In this document: piece by piece, positions 1 to 10,377 of the stretch | Position numbering within the stretch: the first letter of the stretch is position 1 | How the letters are laid out: every line of letters starts with the position of its first letter | NCBI RefSeq assembly: GCF_000499385.1 | Contig: NW_013652736.1 | Span: 1-51,771 of the forward strand | Direction: 5' to 3' | Source: Eimeria necatrix | Lineage: Eukaryota; Apicomplexa; Conoidasida; Eucoccidiorida; Eimeriidae | Length of the DNA stretch: 51,771 bases | Program-made: the position numbers and the translations under genes | Notes under the pieces: model-generated | Told to the model about the DNA's origin: nothing | Seen by the model: only the letters and a program-made list of their open reading frames with translations | Databases searched by the model: none

Positions 1-220
1 AGCAGCAACAGCTGCAGCAGCAACAGCTGCAGCAGCAACAGCTGCAGCAGCAACAGCTGCAGCAGCAACAGCTGCAGCAGCAACAGCTGCAGCACTGCAG
101 CAACAACAGCTGCAGCACTGCAGCAGCAACAACAGCTGCAGCAGCAACAACAGCTGCAGCAGCAACAACAGCTGCAGCAACAACAACAGCTGCAGCAGCA
201 AGAACAGCTGCAGCAGCAAC
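1..220. repeat. CAG-type minisatellite, 15-bp then 18-bp units
   Basis: The unit AGCAGCAACAGCTGC (15 bp) repeats from base 1 to about 95. It changes to an 18-bp unit (CAGCAGCAACAACAGCTG) from about 120 to 215. The switch is marked by two short ctgcagcactgcag interruptions. Confidence 0.85.
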
Positions 221-498
221 AACAGCAGTGGCAGCAGCAACACCTTCGGCAGCAGCAATGGCTTCGGCAGCAGCAGCTGCTGCAGCAGCAACAACAGCTG
301 CGGCAGCAACAGCAGCTGCAGCAGCAACAAAAGCTGCAGCAGCAACAAGAGGTGCTGCGGCAACAACAGCTGCAGCAGCAGCAACAGCTGCAGCAGCGGA
401 AACCAGCTGCTCGTGCTCGCCGTTGGGCGGCGAGGCCCGTGCTGCAGCAGCAGCTGCAGCAGCTAGCTGCTGCAGCAGCAAACCAAGAAGGCAAATGA
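1..498 (+). CDS. 3' end of a Gln-rich coding region (truncated by the window start)
   Basis: Frame 1 is open from the window edge to TGA at 496-498. From about 121 it reads repeated LQQQQQ units. It then gains non-repeat residues (tryptophans, arginines, histidine; for example QWQQQHLRQQQWLRQQQ) and ends in a basic segment, KPAARARRWAARPVLQQQLQ, before ANQEGK and the stop. Retention of W, R and H within a Gln/Leu heptad-like pattern suggests a genuine coiled-coil C-terminus rather than a pure microsatellite. Bases 1-95 read as Gln/Leu in a different frame, so there may be an intron or an indel near 95-110. AATAAATAAATAAA-like sequence follows the stop, as in a 3' UTR. Function is unknown. Confidence 0.4.
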   Translation, partial: SSNSCSSNSCSSNSCSSNSCSSNSCSSNSCSTAATTAAALQQQQQLQQQQQLQQQQQLQQQQQLQQQEQLQQQQQQWQQQHLRQQQWLRQQQLLQQQQQLRQQQQLQQQQKLQQQQEVLRQQQLQQQQQLQQRKPAARARRWAARPVLQQQLQQLAAAAANQEGK

Positions 499-745
499 GA
501 AGGGAAATAAATAAATAAATAAAAATGCAGCAAACGAGTTGGGAGGGGCTGTTGCTGCTGCCGGCTGCCAAGACACCGAGACCCGCCGCTGCTGCAGCAG
601 CAGCAGCAGCAGAGCAGCTGCTGCTGCTAGTGCTGCTGCTGCTGCTGCGTGGGCCCCCAGGCGGGGCCCCCCAGAGCCTTCGCCACCACTCTGTGTGTCT
701 CTGGCTTTAAATAAATAAATAAAAAGCTTTTTAGTTTTGATTTTT

Positions 746-765
746 GAGGTGTATAGACAGCTGAA
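746..765. repeat. Palindromic element copy 1 (GAGGTGTATAGACAGCTGAA)
   Basis: One of a dispersed set with core GGTGTAcgTACA(CC/G)CTGA. It follows an AATAAATAAATAAAAA stretch. Confidence 0.6.
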
Positions 766-792
766 TGGGCAGCAGTCCCGCTGGCTGCTGCT

Positions 793-815
793 GCGGTGTC
801 CGTACACCTGAAATT
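793..815. repeat. Palindromic element copy 2 (GCGGTGTCCGTACACCTGAA)
   Basis: Same core as the copy at 746, about 30 bp further on. Confidence 0.6.
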
Positions 816-836
816 AGCTGGGCCTCGAGACAGCCT

Positions 837-868
<32 letters not shown>

Positions 869-1096
869 CAGCTGGTGACAAGCCCGCCCTGCGTTGCCCC
901 GTTTCTAGAAGCCGCAGCTGCAGCGCACTCGTGCTCGGCTGCTGCTGCTGCTGCTGCAGCTCGCCGCTGCTGCTGCTGCACCTGCTGCAGCTGCTGCAGC
1001 GCGCTGCTGCTGCTGCGGCAAGCTGCTGCCAGCAGCAGCAGCAAAACCCAGGCGAGCAGGGGGGGTCCACTCGAGCCAAAAAGGACCCCCCCGGAG

Positions 1097-1296
1097 ATGC
1101 AGGGCAGCAGCGGCGCTGCTGACCAGCAGCAACTGCAGCAGCAGCAGGAAGTGCTGAGACCGCAGCAACCGCAGCAGCAACAGGGGCCAAAGCAGCAGCA
1201 GCAGCAGCAGCAGCAGGACACGGGCTGCCCGGCCCGATGGGCAGTTCTGCTGACAGTGTTGGAGGTATTCCCTGCTCATTTCAGGTTCGCCTGAGT

Positions 1297-1330
<34 letters not shown>

Positions 1331-1806
1331 GTCTCGCATTCCCTTTGCTGCTGCTGCCCTTTCCTGTTTCTGCGTCTGTTTGCTGCTGGTGCTGCTACAA
1401 GCTGCGCCGCTGCAGTTGCCGGCACATCTGCTGCTGCTGCCGCACGCTGTGCTGCTGCGCCTGCTGCAGCAGCAGCAGCTGCTGCTGCTCTTGCACTGCT
1501 GCTGCTGCTGCTGCTGCTGCTGCGCTGCAGCATCGGCGCGTACGTGGACCTGCTGACCTCGCAGCTGGGCCGCAGGGTCTACCTCTCGCAGTCTTGCCAC
1601 GAAGTCTTGGCTTCCTTTTTTTGTTTGCTGTCTTGTGCTGCTGTGTCTCGTGTTGCTGCTGCTCGCCCGGAGCAGCGCCGCAACTTGCTGCTGCTGCTCG
1701 CCCTCTGCAGCAGCCTCCCCATGTTTGCTGCTGTCTTCACCCACAGCGCCAGAGCCTACTTGGCCTGCAAGTCAGCCTCCTCCTGCTGCTGCTGCTGCTG
1801 CTGCTG

Positions 1807-1842
<36 letters not shown>

Positions 1843-1980
1843 CGCATCTCAAGGCTTTTTATTTTTTCTCTTAATTGCCTTTGGAGGCTTCATATGACCG
1901 TGAGGGGCGCTGGATGCTGCAGCAGCAGCAGCAGCAGCAGCAGAAACGGCGCAGCTGCTGCTGCATATCCACCGTACACA

Positions 1981-2024
<44 letters not shown>

Positions 2025-2708
2025 AGGGTTATAGCCGCTTTACTCGGAGGGAAGCCGCTGACTGGGTCGTTTGTGGTGCGCCCCCACTTCGTGCAAACCC
2101 TAAACCCTAATTCTAAACCCTAATCCTGAACTTCGTGCAAACCCTAAACCCTAAACCCTAATTCTAAACCCTAATCCCAAACCCTAGCCAGACGTGGCGC
2201 TTCTTTTCAAGCCAAAACTCAAACCCTAAGAGGCGCCGTAGAGGGCCCTGGCAGCAGCAATTTCTGTTTAGAGGGTTTAGGGTTTAGGGTTTAGGGTTTA
2301 GGGTTAACGGGTGGGGTTTGAGTTGCTGCTGCAGGTTCTCTCTTCGTGGATTGGAGGTGAGGGCGATGCTGCAGCTGCTGCTGCTGCTCTTGCTGCTGCT
2401 GCTGCTGCTGTTGCTGCCAGCACTTGCGTTTGTATGGCCGACAAGAAGCTGCTTTTGGCCCCTTTGCGCAGTGCGGCTTGGCAAAGACGCCGAGGGCTTA
2501 GGGTTTAGGGTTTAGGGTTTAGGGTTTAGGGTTTAGGGTTTAGGGTTTAGGGTTTAGGGTTTTAGAGGATTGTTTGGTTGCAGAATGGAACGACGTAAAG
2601 CAGAGGGTGGCCTGGTAAGGCTCAAGTCTTTTCCTGCTGCAGCCGCTGCTGCTGCTGCTGTTGGTGCTGCTGCTGGTGTGGGGTGTTTTACTTCTCGTAG
2701 CGTTGACT

Positions 2709-2749
<41 letters not shown>

Positions 2750-3030
2750 TGGCGCTGCTGCTTGTGCTTGCGCCTTGATGCAGCTTCTCATCCGTCTATG
2801 CTGCTGTTAGCGGATCGCTGCTTTTGGGTGAGCCCACTGTTGCTGCTGCTGCCGTTGCTACTGCTGCTGCTGCTGCTGCTGCTGCCGTTGCCGGTGCTGC
2901 TGTCGCTGCTGCTGCCGCTGCTGTTGCCATTGCTGCTGCTGCTGCTGCGGCTCGTGCTGCTGTTGCGGACCATGGCGACACGGGGCTAAGTGGGTGAATG
3001 GCTTTGAGACTGTGAATTCCCTGTGGATCC

Positions 3031-3061
<31 letters not shown>

Positions 3062-3206
3062 TGCTGCAGGCAGTTTGGCTGGCGGTGTATTTCTTCGTGT
3101 GACACAAAGCCCAGAGGCGTTGATGCTGGTGGCAGCTTTGCTGCGGCTGCTGCACCCGTTGGCGCTGCTGCTGAGCCCCATAAGCAGCAGGCCGCCGCCG
3201 CAGCAG

Positions 3207-3239
<33 letters not shown>

Positions 3240-3581
3240 TCCCCGAAGCAGGAGCAGCAGCAGTTCCTCGAAGAAGTAGACACCCCAACTTTGTGGCCTG
3301 CAGATGGTCTCTCTGTGCTGTCTCTCCGTCGAGCGACAAGTTTTTCAGCAGGGGGTGGCAGCGGCTCCCCTGCTGCTGCTGCTGCTGCAGCTGCTGCTGC
3401 TGCTGCTGCGCAGCAGCAGCAGCAGCAGCAGCCGCTGCGCTTCTCCGCCTCACTTCCCGACATGAGCTCCTGCTGCGCCCTCGACGCAGCGCCTGTTCGT
3501 GCTGCGCTGCAGAAGCAAACAGAAGAGGGGATGCCGCTGCTGCCTTCGATAGCGGAAGACTCCGCTGTTGTTGCTGCAGCA

Positions 3582-3616
<35 letters not shown>

Positions 3617-3875
3617 GGGCGGTGCTGCTGAAGGCAGCGGCGCAGAGAAGCCGCGGCTGGGCCTGCAGGGCGTTGCTGCTGCAGCAGGGAAGCTGCTGCA
3701 GGCGCTGGCGCTGCACGTGATGCTTGTGGGTGCAACATTTCGTTTGCTGCTGCAGCAGCAGCCCCTCGTGCTGCTGCTGACTTGCATGCACTGTTCCTTC
3801 AATGCAGCAATGCAGGGAACTTCTTTGGCCTTCGTCAAGCACCAGCTCCGCTTCACTCACGACCAGGTACCCCAA

Positions 3876-3914
<39 letters not shown>

Positions 3915-4792
3915 TGTTGCACCTGCTCCTGTTGCTCCTGCTGCTGTTGCTGCTGCTCCTGCTGCTGCTCCTGCTGCTGCTCCTATGGGTGCTGTTGCTG
4001 TTGCTGCTGCTGCTTCTATGGGTGCTGCTGCTGTTGCTGCTGCTGCTCCTATGGGTGCTGCTGCTACTCCTACGAGTGCTGCTCCTCCTCCTACGGGTGC
4101 CGCTGCTGCTCCTGTAGGTGCTGCTGCTGCTGCTCCTCCTACGGGTGCTGCTGCTGCTGTTGCTGCTGCCCCTACGGGTGCTGCTGTTGCTGCTGCTGCT
4201 GCTCCAGCTTGTTGCTGCAAAGCCTTTGCGAGGGGAGATGTCTTGTTGCTGGCTGCCTGGAGAGCTAGCTAGCTGGGCAAGTGTGCAGCAGCCGGCGCAG
4301 CTAGCCAAGCAGCTAGCTGCGAGAACCCCGGGCAGTCTGCGTGGCTAGCAGCTAGCTAGCCACGGGGCAGCTAGCTGCTAGCTAGTGGGCAGCTAGCTGC
4401 TAGCTAGTGGGCAGCTAGCTGCTAGCCAATGGGTAGCTAGCTACTAGCTAATGAGCAGCTAGCTACTAGCTAATAGGCAGCTAGCTACTAGCTAATAGGC
4501 AGCTAGCTACTAGCCAGTGGGCAGCTAGCTACTAACCACGGGGAGCTAGCTGGTAGTTAAGGGACAGCTAGCTGCTAGCTAATAGGCAGCTAGCTACTAG
4601 CTAATGGGCAGCTAGCTGCTAGCCAAGTGGCAGCTAGCTGCTAGCCAAGTGGCAGCTAGCTGCTAGCCAATGGGCAGCTAGCTGCAGCTCCATAGCCAAA
4701 GGCCCCTGCGGATTGTTCTGCTGCAGGTCTCATTCATAATGACTACTTTTGGAGCAGCAGGCATCCTTGTGCAGGTAACATGCAAGAGCAGT

Positions 4793-4844
<52 letters not shown>

Positions 4845-4951
4845 GCAGTGGGAGAAGCGGTCTGGAACTGTTGACATGGCGCAAAGTTCTTCAGGGCAGG
4901 GCCAGTAACCGCTACAGCAGCAGCAGAGTTGGCGCTGTAACCCACTCGCAT

Positions 4952-5008
<57 letters not shown>

Positions 5009-6000
5009 GTGGTCTTGCTGCCAATGGTGCTGCGCCACACCTCAACGCAGTGGCTGCTGTTCATCTGCAGCGCATGCAATGTGCTGTACGCGGGGCTTTT
5101 CGTGGTTGGGTGGGCCACAAACCCTTTTCTAAACCCTAAACCCTTTTCTAAACCCTAAACCCTCTTCTAAACCCTTTCCTAAACCCTAGATCGTTTTCTA
5201 AACCCCTTTTTTAACCCTAAACCCTCTTCTAAACCCCAAACCCTTTTCTAAACCCCAAACCCTTTTCTAAACGCTGAACCCTAAATCCTCTTCGAAACCC
5301 TAAACGCTTTTCTACACCCTAAACCCTTCTTAAACCCTAAACCCTCTTCTAAGCCCTAAACCCTTCTGTAAACCCTAAACCCTTCTGTAGACCCTAAACC
5401 CTCAGCCCCTATAACCCTTAAACCGTAAAACAATTTCGGCTGCCGAGTTGAGCTCAAATTGTTTTTAAAATTAATTTTTGAATTTTATTTTATTTCTAAT
5501 TCCATTTAGTTGGGGTGTACGTACAGCACGTCTGCTTCCTGCATTTTCGTCGCCTGTTTGTTCGGCGCCCTCGCCAGCGCCTCTCGAGGTGCGGTTCCCC
5601 GTCGAGGGTTTAGGGTTTAGGGTTTAGGGTTTGGGGTTTGGGGTTTGGGGTTTAGGGTTTGGGGTTTAGGGTTTGGGGTTTGGGGTTTAGGGTTTAGGGG
5701 TTGGTTTTTAGGGCTGAGGGTCTGGTTCTTTGCTGTTGATTTGCTTGAGTTGTAGGCCAGTCAGGGTCTAGGGTTTAGGGTTTAGGGTTTAGGGTTTAGG
5801 GTTTAGAGCTGAGGGCAGCTGCAGAGTTGAGCGGCAGTTTCTCTTGTTTCATTTGCTGGCATTGAACTCTTTGTGGGAGTTTGTGTCAAATAAATATATT
5901 TGAATATTTCTAAAACATTTTTAGTGCATTTAAAATTCATAAAAAGATCCAAAAAGATCCAAATTAACTTCTGATACGCAGCGAGAGAAGCAAAAGCCAC

Positions 6001-6039
<39 letters not shown>

Positions 6040-6118
6040 GTGTGCGCAGGCTGCTTCCCGGCGTTGCTGAGCGAGAGCCCGAAGCAGCAGCAGCAGCCCG
6101 GCGCGGGCGGCCGCAGCC

Positions 6119-6171
<53 letters not shown>

Positions 6172-6402
6172 GGGGTGGAGAGTCTGGTGCACAGCAGCTT
6201 CACGCTGATTCGTTTGCTGGCGAAGATTGTGGGGGCCACTCTAATGGCTGTCAGCAGCAACTCTTATGCTTCTTTGCCGCGGCCTTTGGCTTTTCCTGCT
6301 GTTGGTTTTGCTGCTGCAGCAGCAGCAATGGCCCTCAGCGCGGCCCTCGCGCTGCTGCTCGTGCTCCGCGCGCCCCACACAAGCCCCCCCAAACGCCCGT
6401 AG
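1097..6402 (+). CDS. MFS transporter, HIAT1/MFSD14 (TetA-like) type, multi-exon
   Basis: A multipass membrane transporter reconstructed from phase-compatible exons. Exon 1 is 1097-1264 (ATG at 1097, poly-Gln, then RWAVLLTVLE, helix 1). 1531-1576 gives GAYVDLLTSQLGRR, the MFS motif-A loop. 1676-1770 is helix 3. 2335-2356 is a possible microexon. 3070-3866 has helix 6, a long poly-Gln/poly-Ala cytosolic loop and helix 7 ending KHQLRFTHDQ. Then come 4727-4774 (VSFIMTTFGAAGILVQ), 5009-5109 (VVLLPMVLRHTSTQWLLF...), 5527-5588 and 6050-6402 (FPALLSESPK, a Ser run, IRLLAKIVGATL, last helices, TAG). From 3070 on every junction is in phase, and order and spacing match the MFSD14/HIAT1 family. Helix 2 and the 1771-3069 interval (helices 4-5) are not fully resolved. 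Substrate is unknown. The CAG runs sit in loops, and the introns carry telomere-like and CTAGCTAG repeats. Confidence 0.68.
2094..2190. repeat. Telomere-like AAACCCT tract (C-rich on +)
   Basis: Imperfect CCCTAAA repeats with TTCTAAA and ATCC variants, within a predicted transporter intron. Ordinary genes continue on both sides, so this is interstitial. Confidence 0.9.
2273..2306. repeat. Telomere-like TTTAGGG tract
   Basis: About five near-perfect TTTAGGG units in the orientation opposite to the tract at 2094-2190. Confidence 0.9.
2499..2564. repeat. Telomere-like TTTAGGG tract, about nine units
   Basis: A near-perfect TTTAGGG array in an intron of the transporter gene, again G-rich on the + strand. 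Confidence 0.92.
4262..4690. repeat. CTAGCTAGC-rich minisatellite, about 22-bp unit
   Basis: Diverged copies of GGGCAGCTAGCTGCTAGCTA(G/A)T, with internal palindromes AGCTAGCT and CTAGCTAG. The array lies inside the predicted 3867-4726 intron of the transporter, downstream of GCT-type runs. Confidence 0.88.
5115..5430. repeat. Degenerate telomere-like array (CTAAACCC with TTTTCTAAACCC variants)
   Basis: Alternating TTTTCTAAACCC and CTAAACCC units over about 300 bp, C-rich on +. It lies in the predicted intron upstream of the 5527-5588 exon. Confidence 0.9.
5512..5530. repeat. Palindromic element copy 3 (GGGGTGTACGTACAGCACG)
   Basis: Its ACAG serves as the predicted splice acceptor of the 5527-5588 transporter exon. 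Confidence 0.6.
5605..5815. repeat. Telomere-like TTTAGGG/TTTGGGG array
   Basis: Two blocks (about 5605-5700 and 5768-5810) of TTTAGGG mixed with TTTGGGG, G-rich on +. They lie in the intron downstream of the 5527-5588 exon, so that exon sits between inverted telomere-like arrays. Confidence 0.9.
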
Positions 6403-6759
6403 AAACCCTGCTGCTGCTGCTGCAGTGCTGCTGCTGCTGCTGCTGCAGGGCTGCTGCAGCTGCTGCTGCAATGCTGCTGCTGCAGTTGTTGCTGCAGTTG
6501 TTGCTGCAGCTGCTGCTGCAATGCTGCTGCTGCAGTTGTTGCTGCAGTTGTTGCTGCAGTTGCTGCTGCAGTGCCGCTGCTGCAGTTGTTGCTGCGGTGC
6601 TGCTGCGCTGCTGCTGCAGTTGCTGCTGCAGTGCTGCAGTTGCTGCTGCTGCAGCTGCTGCAGCACTGTCTTGAACCGCACTTGCAGACAGGCAGCTGCA
6701 AGTTGCTGCTGAACTTTCTTTAGACAAACAAATATGCCTTTGCCTTCAGCTCTTTGCAC

Positions 6760-7530
6760 TTATAGAGCTTTATATATTTATATTTTATGTATATTTATTA
6801 TATTTGTATATTTTAATATTTATATTTTGTATATAATTTATATATTTATATATTTATATTTTATATATATTTGTGTACTTATATATTTCAATATTTATAA
6901 TTGATGTATATTTATAATATATATATTTCTGTATTTTAATGTTTATATTTTATATTATATATATATATATTTGTAAGTATAAAAATATGAAAAATATACA
7001 ATACAAATATATATATATATATATTATATATATATATATATTTTAATATATATTTTCGTATTTTTATACTTACAAATTATATATTTGTTTATATTATATG
7101 CATTTATATATTTTGACATTTATATATCATATATGTATTTATATATATTTATATGCTATATAAATATTTATTATATGCAATGGATATATATATTCTTACA
7201 AATTATATATTACCACACATATATTTACTGCACAATTTGCATTACATATAGAATATATATAATATATATATTCTACATATATATTAATATACGTAATATA
7301 TATATATATATTATATATTATATGTATGTTGATAAATACATTATATACATATTATATATCACATATATATATATATATATTTATTGTATATATATTATAT
7401 ATGTATAATGAATACAATATATATGTTACATATATAATACAAGTGAGCACTAAATAAACTTCATGCATTTATTGCATCACTTAAATATATTTCAGAGTCC
7501 CAAATATAAATAATTATTACAAATTTAGTA
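6760..7530. repeat. AT-rich low-complexity block with an inverted repeat
   Basis: About 770 bp dominated by TATATTTATA and (AT)n. An imperfect inverted repeat has arms near 6964-6999 (TTGTAAGTATAAAAATA) and 7046-7084 (TATTTTTATACTTACAA), separated by an (AT)n core of about 45 bp, and could form a cruciform. The frame at 7085-7408 (almost only I, Y, F) is a composition by-product. Confidence 0.85.
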
Positions 7531-7714
7531 ATCATTTATTTAACTTCTCGGGCTTTGTAAGGCAGCCCTGGCTGCGGTAGACTGCAGCACGCAGCAGCAG
7601 CAGCAGCAAGCAGCAGCAGCAGCATGCACGGGATGCGTTGCTGCTGCTGCTGCAGGAAAATGTACAGATGAGGTGGCGGCAAACTGCAGTCGAGGGCCTC
7701 CCTGCTGCTGCTGC

Positions 7715-7748
<34 letters not shown>

Positions 7749-7780
7749 CGCTGCGTGCTGCTGCAGCAGCAGCAGTCCCT

Positions 7781-7800
7781 GCGGTGTCTGTACACCGTGC
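7781..7800. repeat. Palindromic element copy 4 (GCGGTGTCTGTACACCGTGC)
   Basis: Same core; lies between CAG runs. Confidence 0.6.
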
Positions 7801-8199
7801 ATGCTGCTGGCACCTACGACTGAAGCCCATCACTAATACTTTACTACAGCCCACTACAATCTGCAGCAGCAGCAGCAGCAGCAGCAGCAATAGCAGCAGC
7901 AGCAAGTGCAGCAGCAGCCAACATGTGCAGCAGCAGCAGCAGCAGCAGCAAGAGCAAGTGCAGCAGCAAATGCACTTAAAGGCGGGAAAGGTTGCAACTG
8001 CCGCGTGGGCAGCAGGTGAAACTCGGGCCCAGTTTAGCTGCTGCTGCTGCAGCGGCCGTGCTGCAGCGCCGGCGGGTCGGCAGCAGCAGCAAAAGGCTTT
8101 GCTTCTTTTTTGAATAAAAATCCCCATTTAAACAAATATAAATAAATATAAATAAATATAAATATATATAAACTTTATATATATAAAAGGAGCACTGCC

Positions 8200-8217
8200 G
8201 GGGTGTACGTACAGCTG
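8200..8217. repeat. Palindromic element copy 5 (GGGGTGTACGTACAGCTG)
   Basis: Downstream of the putative secreted protein gene. Preceded by TATATAAAAGGAGCACTGCC. Confidence 0.6.
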
Positions 8218-8283
8218 CTGCCGACGGCGAGCGCGGCCCTGCTGCTGCCGCTGCTGCAGCAGCAGCAGCAGCACGAAACCAAA

Positions 8284-8319
8284 TCAAATACGCTTAAACC
8301 GCTGCTGCTGCTGCCGGTA

Positions 8320-8355
<36 letters not shown>

Positions 8356-8485
8356 AATCAACTGGTTCACTCGCCGAGCCCGCTGGTCTGCCATTGCATT
8401 GTTTGCATCTCTTGCTCTTTTATATCTGGGGTCATCCTGCAGCTCCTTGAGGACTTCGCCATATTTTCTCCGAGTTTCTGCATCT

Positions 8486-8519
<34 letters not shown>

Positions 8520-8772
8520 TGCGGCGCTTGCGGCGCGGCCCTTCTGTGCCGTCGTCGCCCTCGGCCTCCGAGAACTCGTCCGCGGGGGAAGCAGCAGCAG
8601 TGGAAGCAGCAGCAGCATCTGCTGCTGCTGCTGCTGCGTCTTTAACAGCTCCTGAAGGTCTTCGAAGACTCCGGGAGTCCGAGGCAGCAGCAGCAACGCC
8701 TCCCCCGAGAGCAGCTAGCAGCAAGACACTGCAGCAGAGCGCGAGAGCCAGGCAGGAGTTCAAGCGCGCCAT
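8284..8772 (-). CDS. Putative secreted, Gln-rich, highly charged protein (162 aa)
   Basis: The start ATG (complement of 8770-8772) sits in a good context, CCCACCATGG. Residues 1 to about 28 form a classic signal peptide: short polar N-terminus, a hydrophobic core CLALALCCSVLLLAAL, then small residues GGGVAAAA. The mature part has an Ala stretch, an acidic segment (EFSEAEGDDGTEG), a basic cluster PRRKRRR, a Gln run, a charged helical stretch (KYGEVLKELQDDPRYKRARD) and a second Gln run ending RFKRI. The basic-acidic alternation outside the repeats and the clean signal peptide argue for a real gene. No known domain is recognised. The AT-rich region upstream, on its 5' side, may hold the promoter. 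Confidence 0.55.
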
Positions 8773-9263
8773 GGTGGGCAAAAGAGAGGCTTTAAACGGA
8801 AAACTTTGGAAAACAATTAAATAAATTAAATTAATTTTAAATTAATATTCTAAAAACCGAAAAGAAAACAAAAATGCGCTCCAGAAAACCCCAGAAGCAG
8901 CGGCGAGTCTCACGGCACCGGACCAAAAGCAGGGGGGCCACCGCGCGCGCTGCTGCTGCTGCTGCTGCTGCTGCGGGTGCGAGCGCCGGCCTCCCGCCGC
9001 GCTGGAAAGATTAAAAAGCTGTTTAATGTTTTGAAAGTAATAATTGAATTTATAGAAAGAAAAAAAAGATTTATTTCGCGGGAAATTAGCGCAGCAGCAG
9101 CGCAGACGCAGAAACAGCAGCAAGACCTGCTTCCCCAGCTCCCACGGGGCTCCCCAGTGCCCCTTTTGCTTTCTTTCTTCTTTCCTTTTTATCTTTTTAT
9201 ATTTAAATTTAACTTGTTGCATTTAAAGACCAAATAGCAGCAGCAGCAGCGCGTGCACATTGC

Positions 9264-9297
<34 letters not shown>

Positions 9298-10136
9298 GTC
9301 GTGTTCAATGCTAGGGGCCACGCCTCCCAGCTGCGCGGCTGCGCGTCTCCTTTGCGAATCTTTTAATTATTTTTTTAATTATTTCTGATCAAATTTATAA
9401 ATTATATTTCGTTTCGCGTTCATAAAAGGGGTATTTAGCCGGGGCGGCCCCCTCGGCGCAGTGGACCGTTGCCAGCCGGTCCCGAGGCCGACGCAGACTC
9501 GCGGCTCGACAAAAGTCTTACTTTTTTTGCTTCTTTTTCTTTAATCTTTGATTCAAAACTCAAAAGATTGAAAGTTTTCAAAAGGTGGTACTTTAAAAAC
9601 GAAATTAAAAAGGAATTTGAAGCGACGAGGGCCCGGCTCTCCTGCGCGACGCTTGCACGGGGTGCAGCAGCGATCCCGCGGAAACTTGGGGGAAACTTGA
9701 ATAGAAATAATTCCCAGTGTTTCTCCTTTATCCAAAAGTGTCATTTAAATTAAATTAATTTCAAATGAGGCAAAAAAGGCCGCTGGAAAGGGCCAGCTTT
9801 GCTTTCCTGGAGTTCAATGAAGTGCTGCTGCAGCAGAGGCAGCGCCAGTGCCACTCAGGCTGCTTTTCTTTAACTTTCTGTTATATCTCTTTTGAATTTT
9901 GCTGCTGCTTTATCCCTTTTTAATTTTGCTGCTGCTTTACAGCTTTTAAACTTTGCTGCTGCTGTGTGCTGCCTCCACCTCTAGCTGTATATAGCTGCAG
10001 CTGCAGCAGCTGCAGCAGCTGCTGCTGCAGCAGACTCAGCAGGTGCTTGCAATAAGACTACTTTGGAAAGAAGAAAAGTGCAAATTTATAAAAGTGCCAA
10101 TAAGCCAGTTCAAGAGTTTGCAGCGCTGCAGCAGCA

Positions 10137-10158
10137 GAGGTGTCTATACACCTGAAAT
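10137..10158. repeat. Palindromic element copy 6 (GAGGTGTCTATACACCTGAA)
   Basis: Preceded about 45 bp upstream by TTTATAAAAGTGCC. Confidence 0.65.
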
Positions 10159-10346
10159 GATGCTGCAGCTGCTTCCGTAGCAGCAGAATGAAAGCCCCGA
10201 AGGGGAAAAAGACAAAATATATTTGCTGCTGCATCTTTCCTCACAAGAAGCAGCTTTAGCCAGCAGCAGAGCAGCAGCAGATTGCAGAGAGCAGCAAAAG
10301 GCTAGCCATCTGCCAGCAGCAAAAGGGGAGCCACAAGCTAAAATCA

Positions 10347-10367
<21 letters not shown>

Positions 10368-10377
<10 letters not shown>

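Larger units (their letters stand above)
499..1096. other. Spacer between the Gln-rich gene and the transporter gene
   Basis: It holds AATAAATAAATAAA-type runs at about 506-523 and 709-724, several CAG/CTG tracts and two copies of the GGTGTAC palindromic element (746-765 and 793-815). No gene could be supported. Confidence 0.5.
6403..8283. other. Spacer: CAG-rich stretch, AT-rich block, then CAG-rich stretch
   Basis: 6403-6700 continues as TGCTGCTGCAGTTGT-type repeats after the transporter stop. 6760-7530 is AT-rich. 7560-8120 is a mixture of CAG/CTG runs whose long frames on both strands contain little non-repeat residue content; I could not choose a gene there. Palindromic elements occur at 7781-7800 and 8200-8217. 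Confidence 0.5.

Noticed and set aside
905..1744. 279-residue minus-strand frame over the transporter's 5' exons
   Set aside because: Antisense of CTG/CAG runs. The plus strand has family motifs and phase-consistent exons here.
2094..2564. Chromosome end or telomere fusion
   Set aside because: Genes continue on both sides, and the order C-rich then G-rich is opposite to that of a head-to-head telomere fusion. Interstitial AAACCCT-like repeats are a known trait of Eimeria genomes.
7085..7408. 107-residue frame made of I, Y and F
   Set aside because: By-product of (AT)n composition, with no other residues or motifs.
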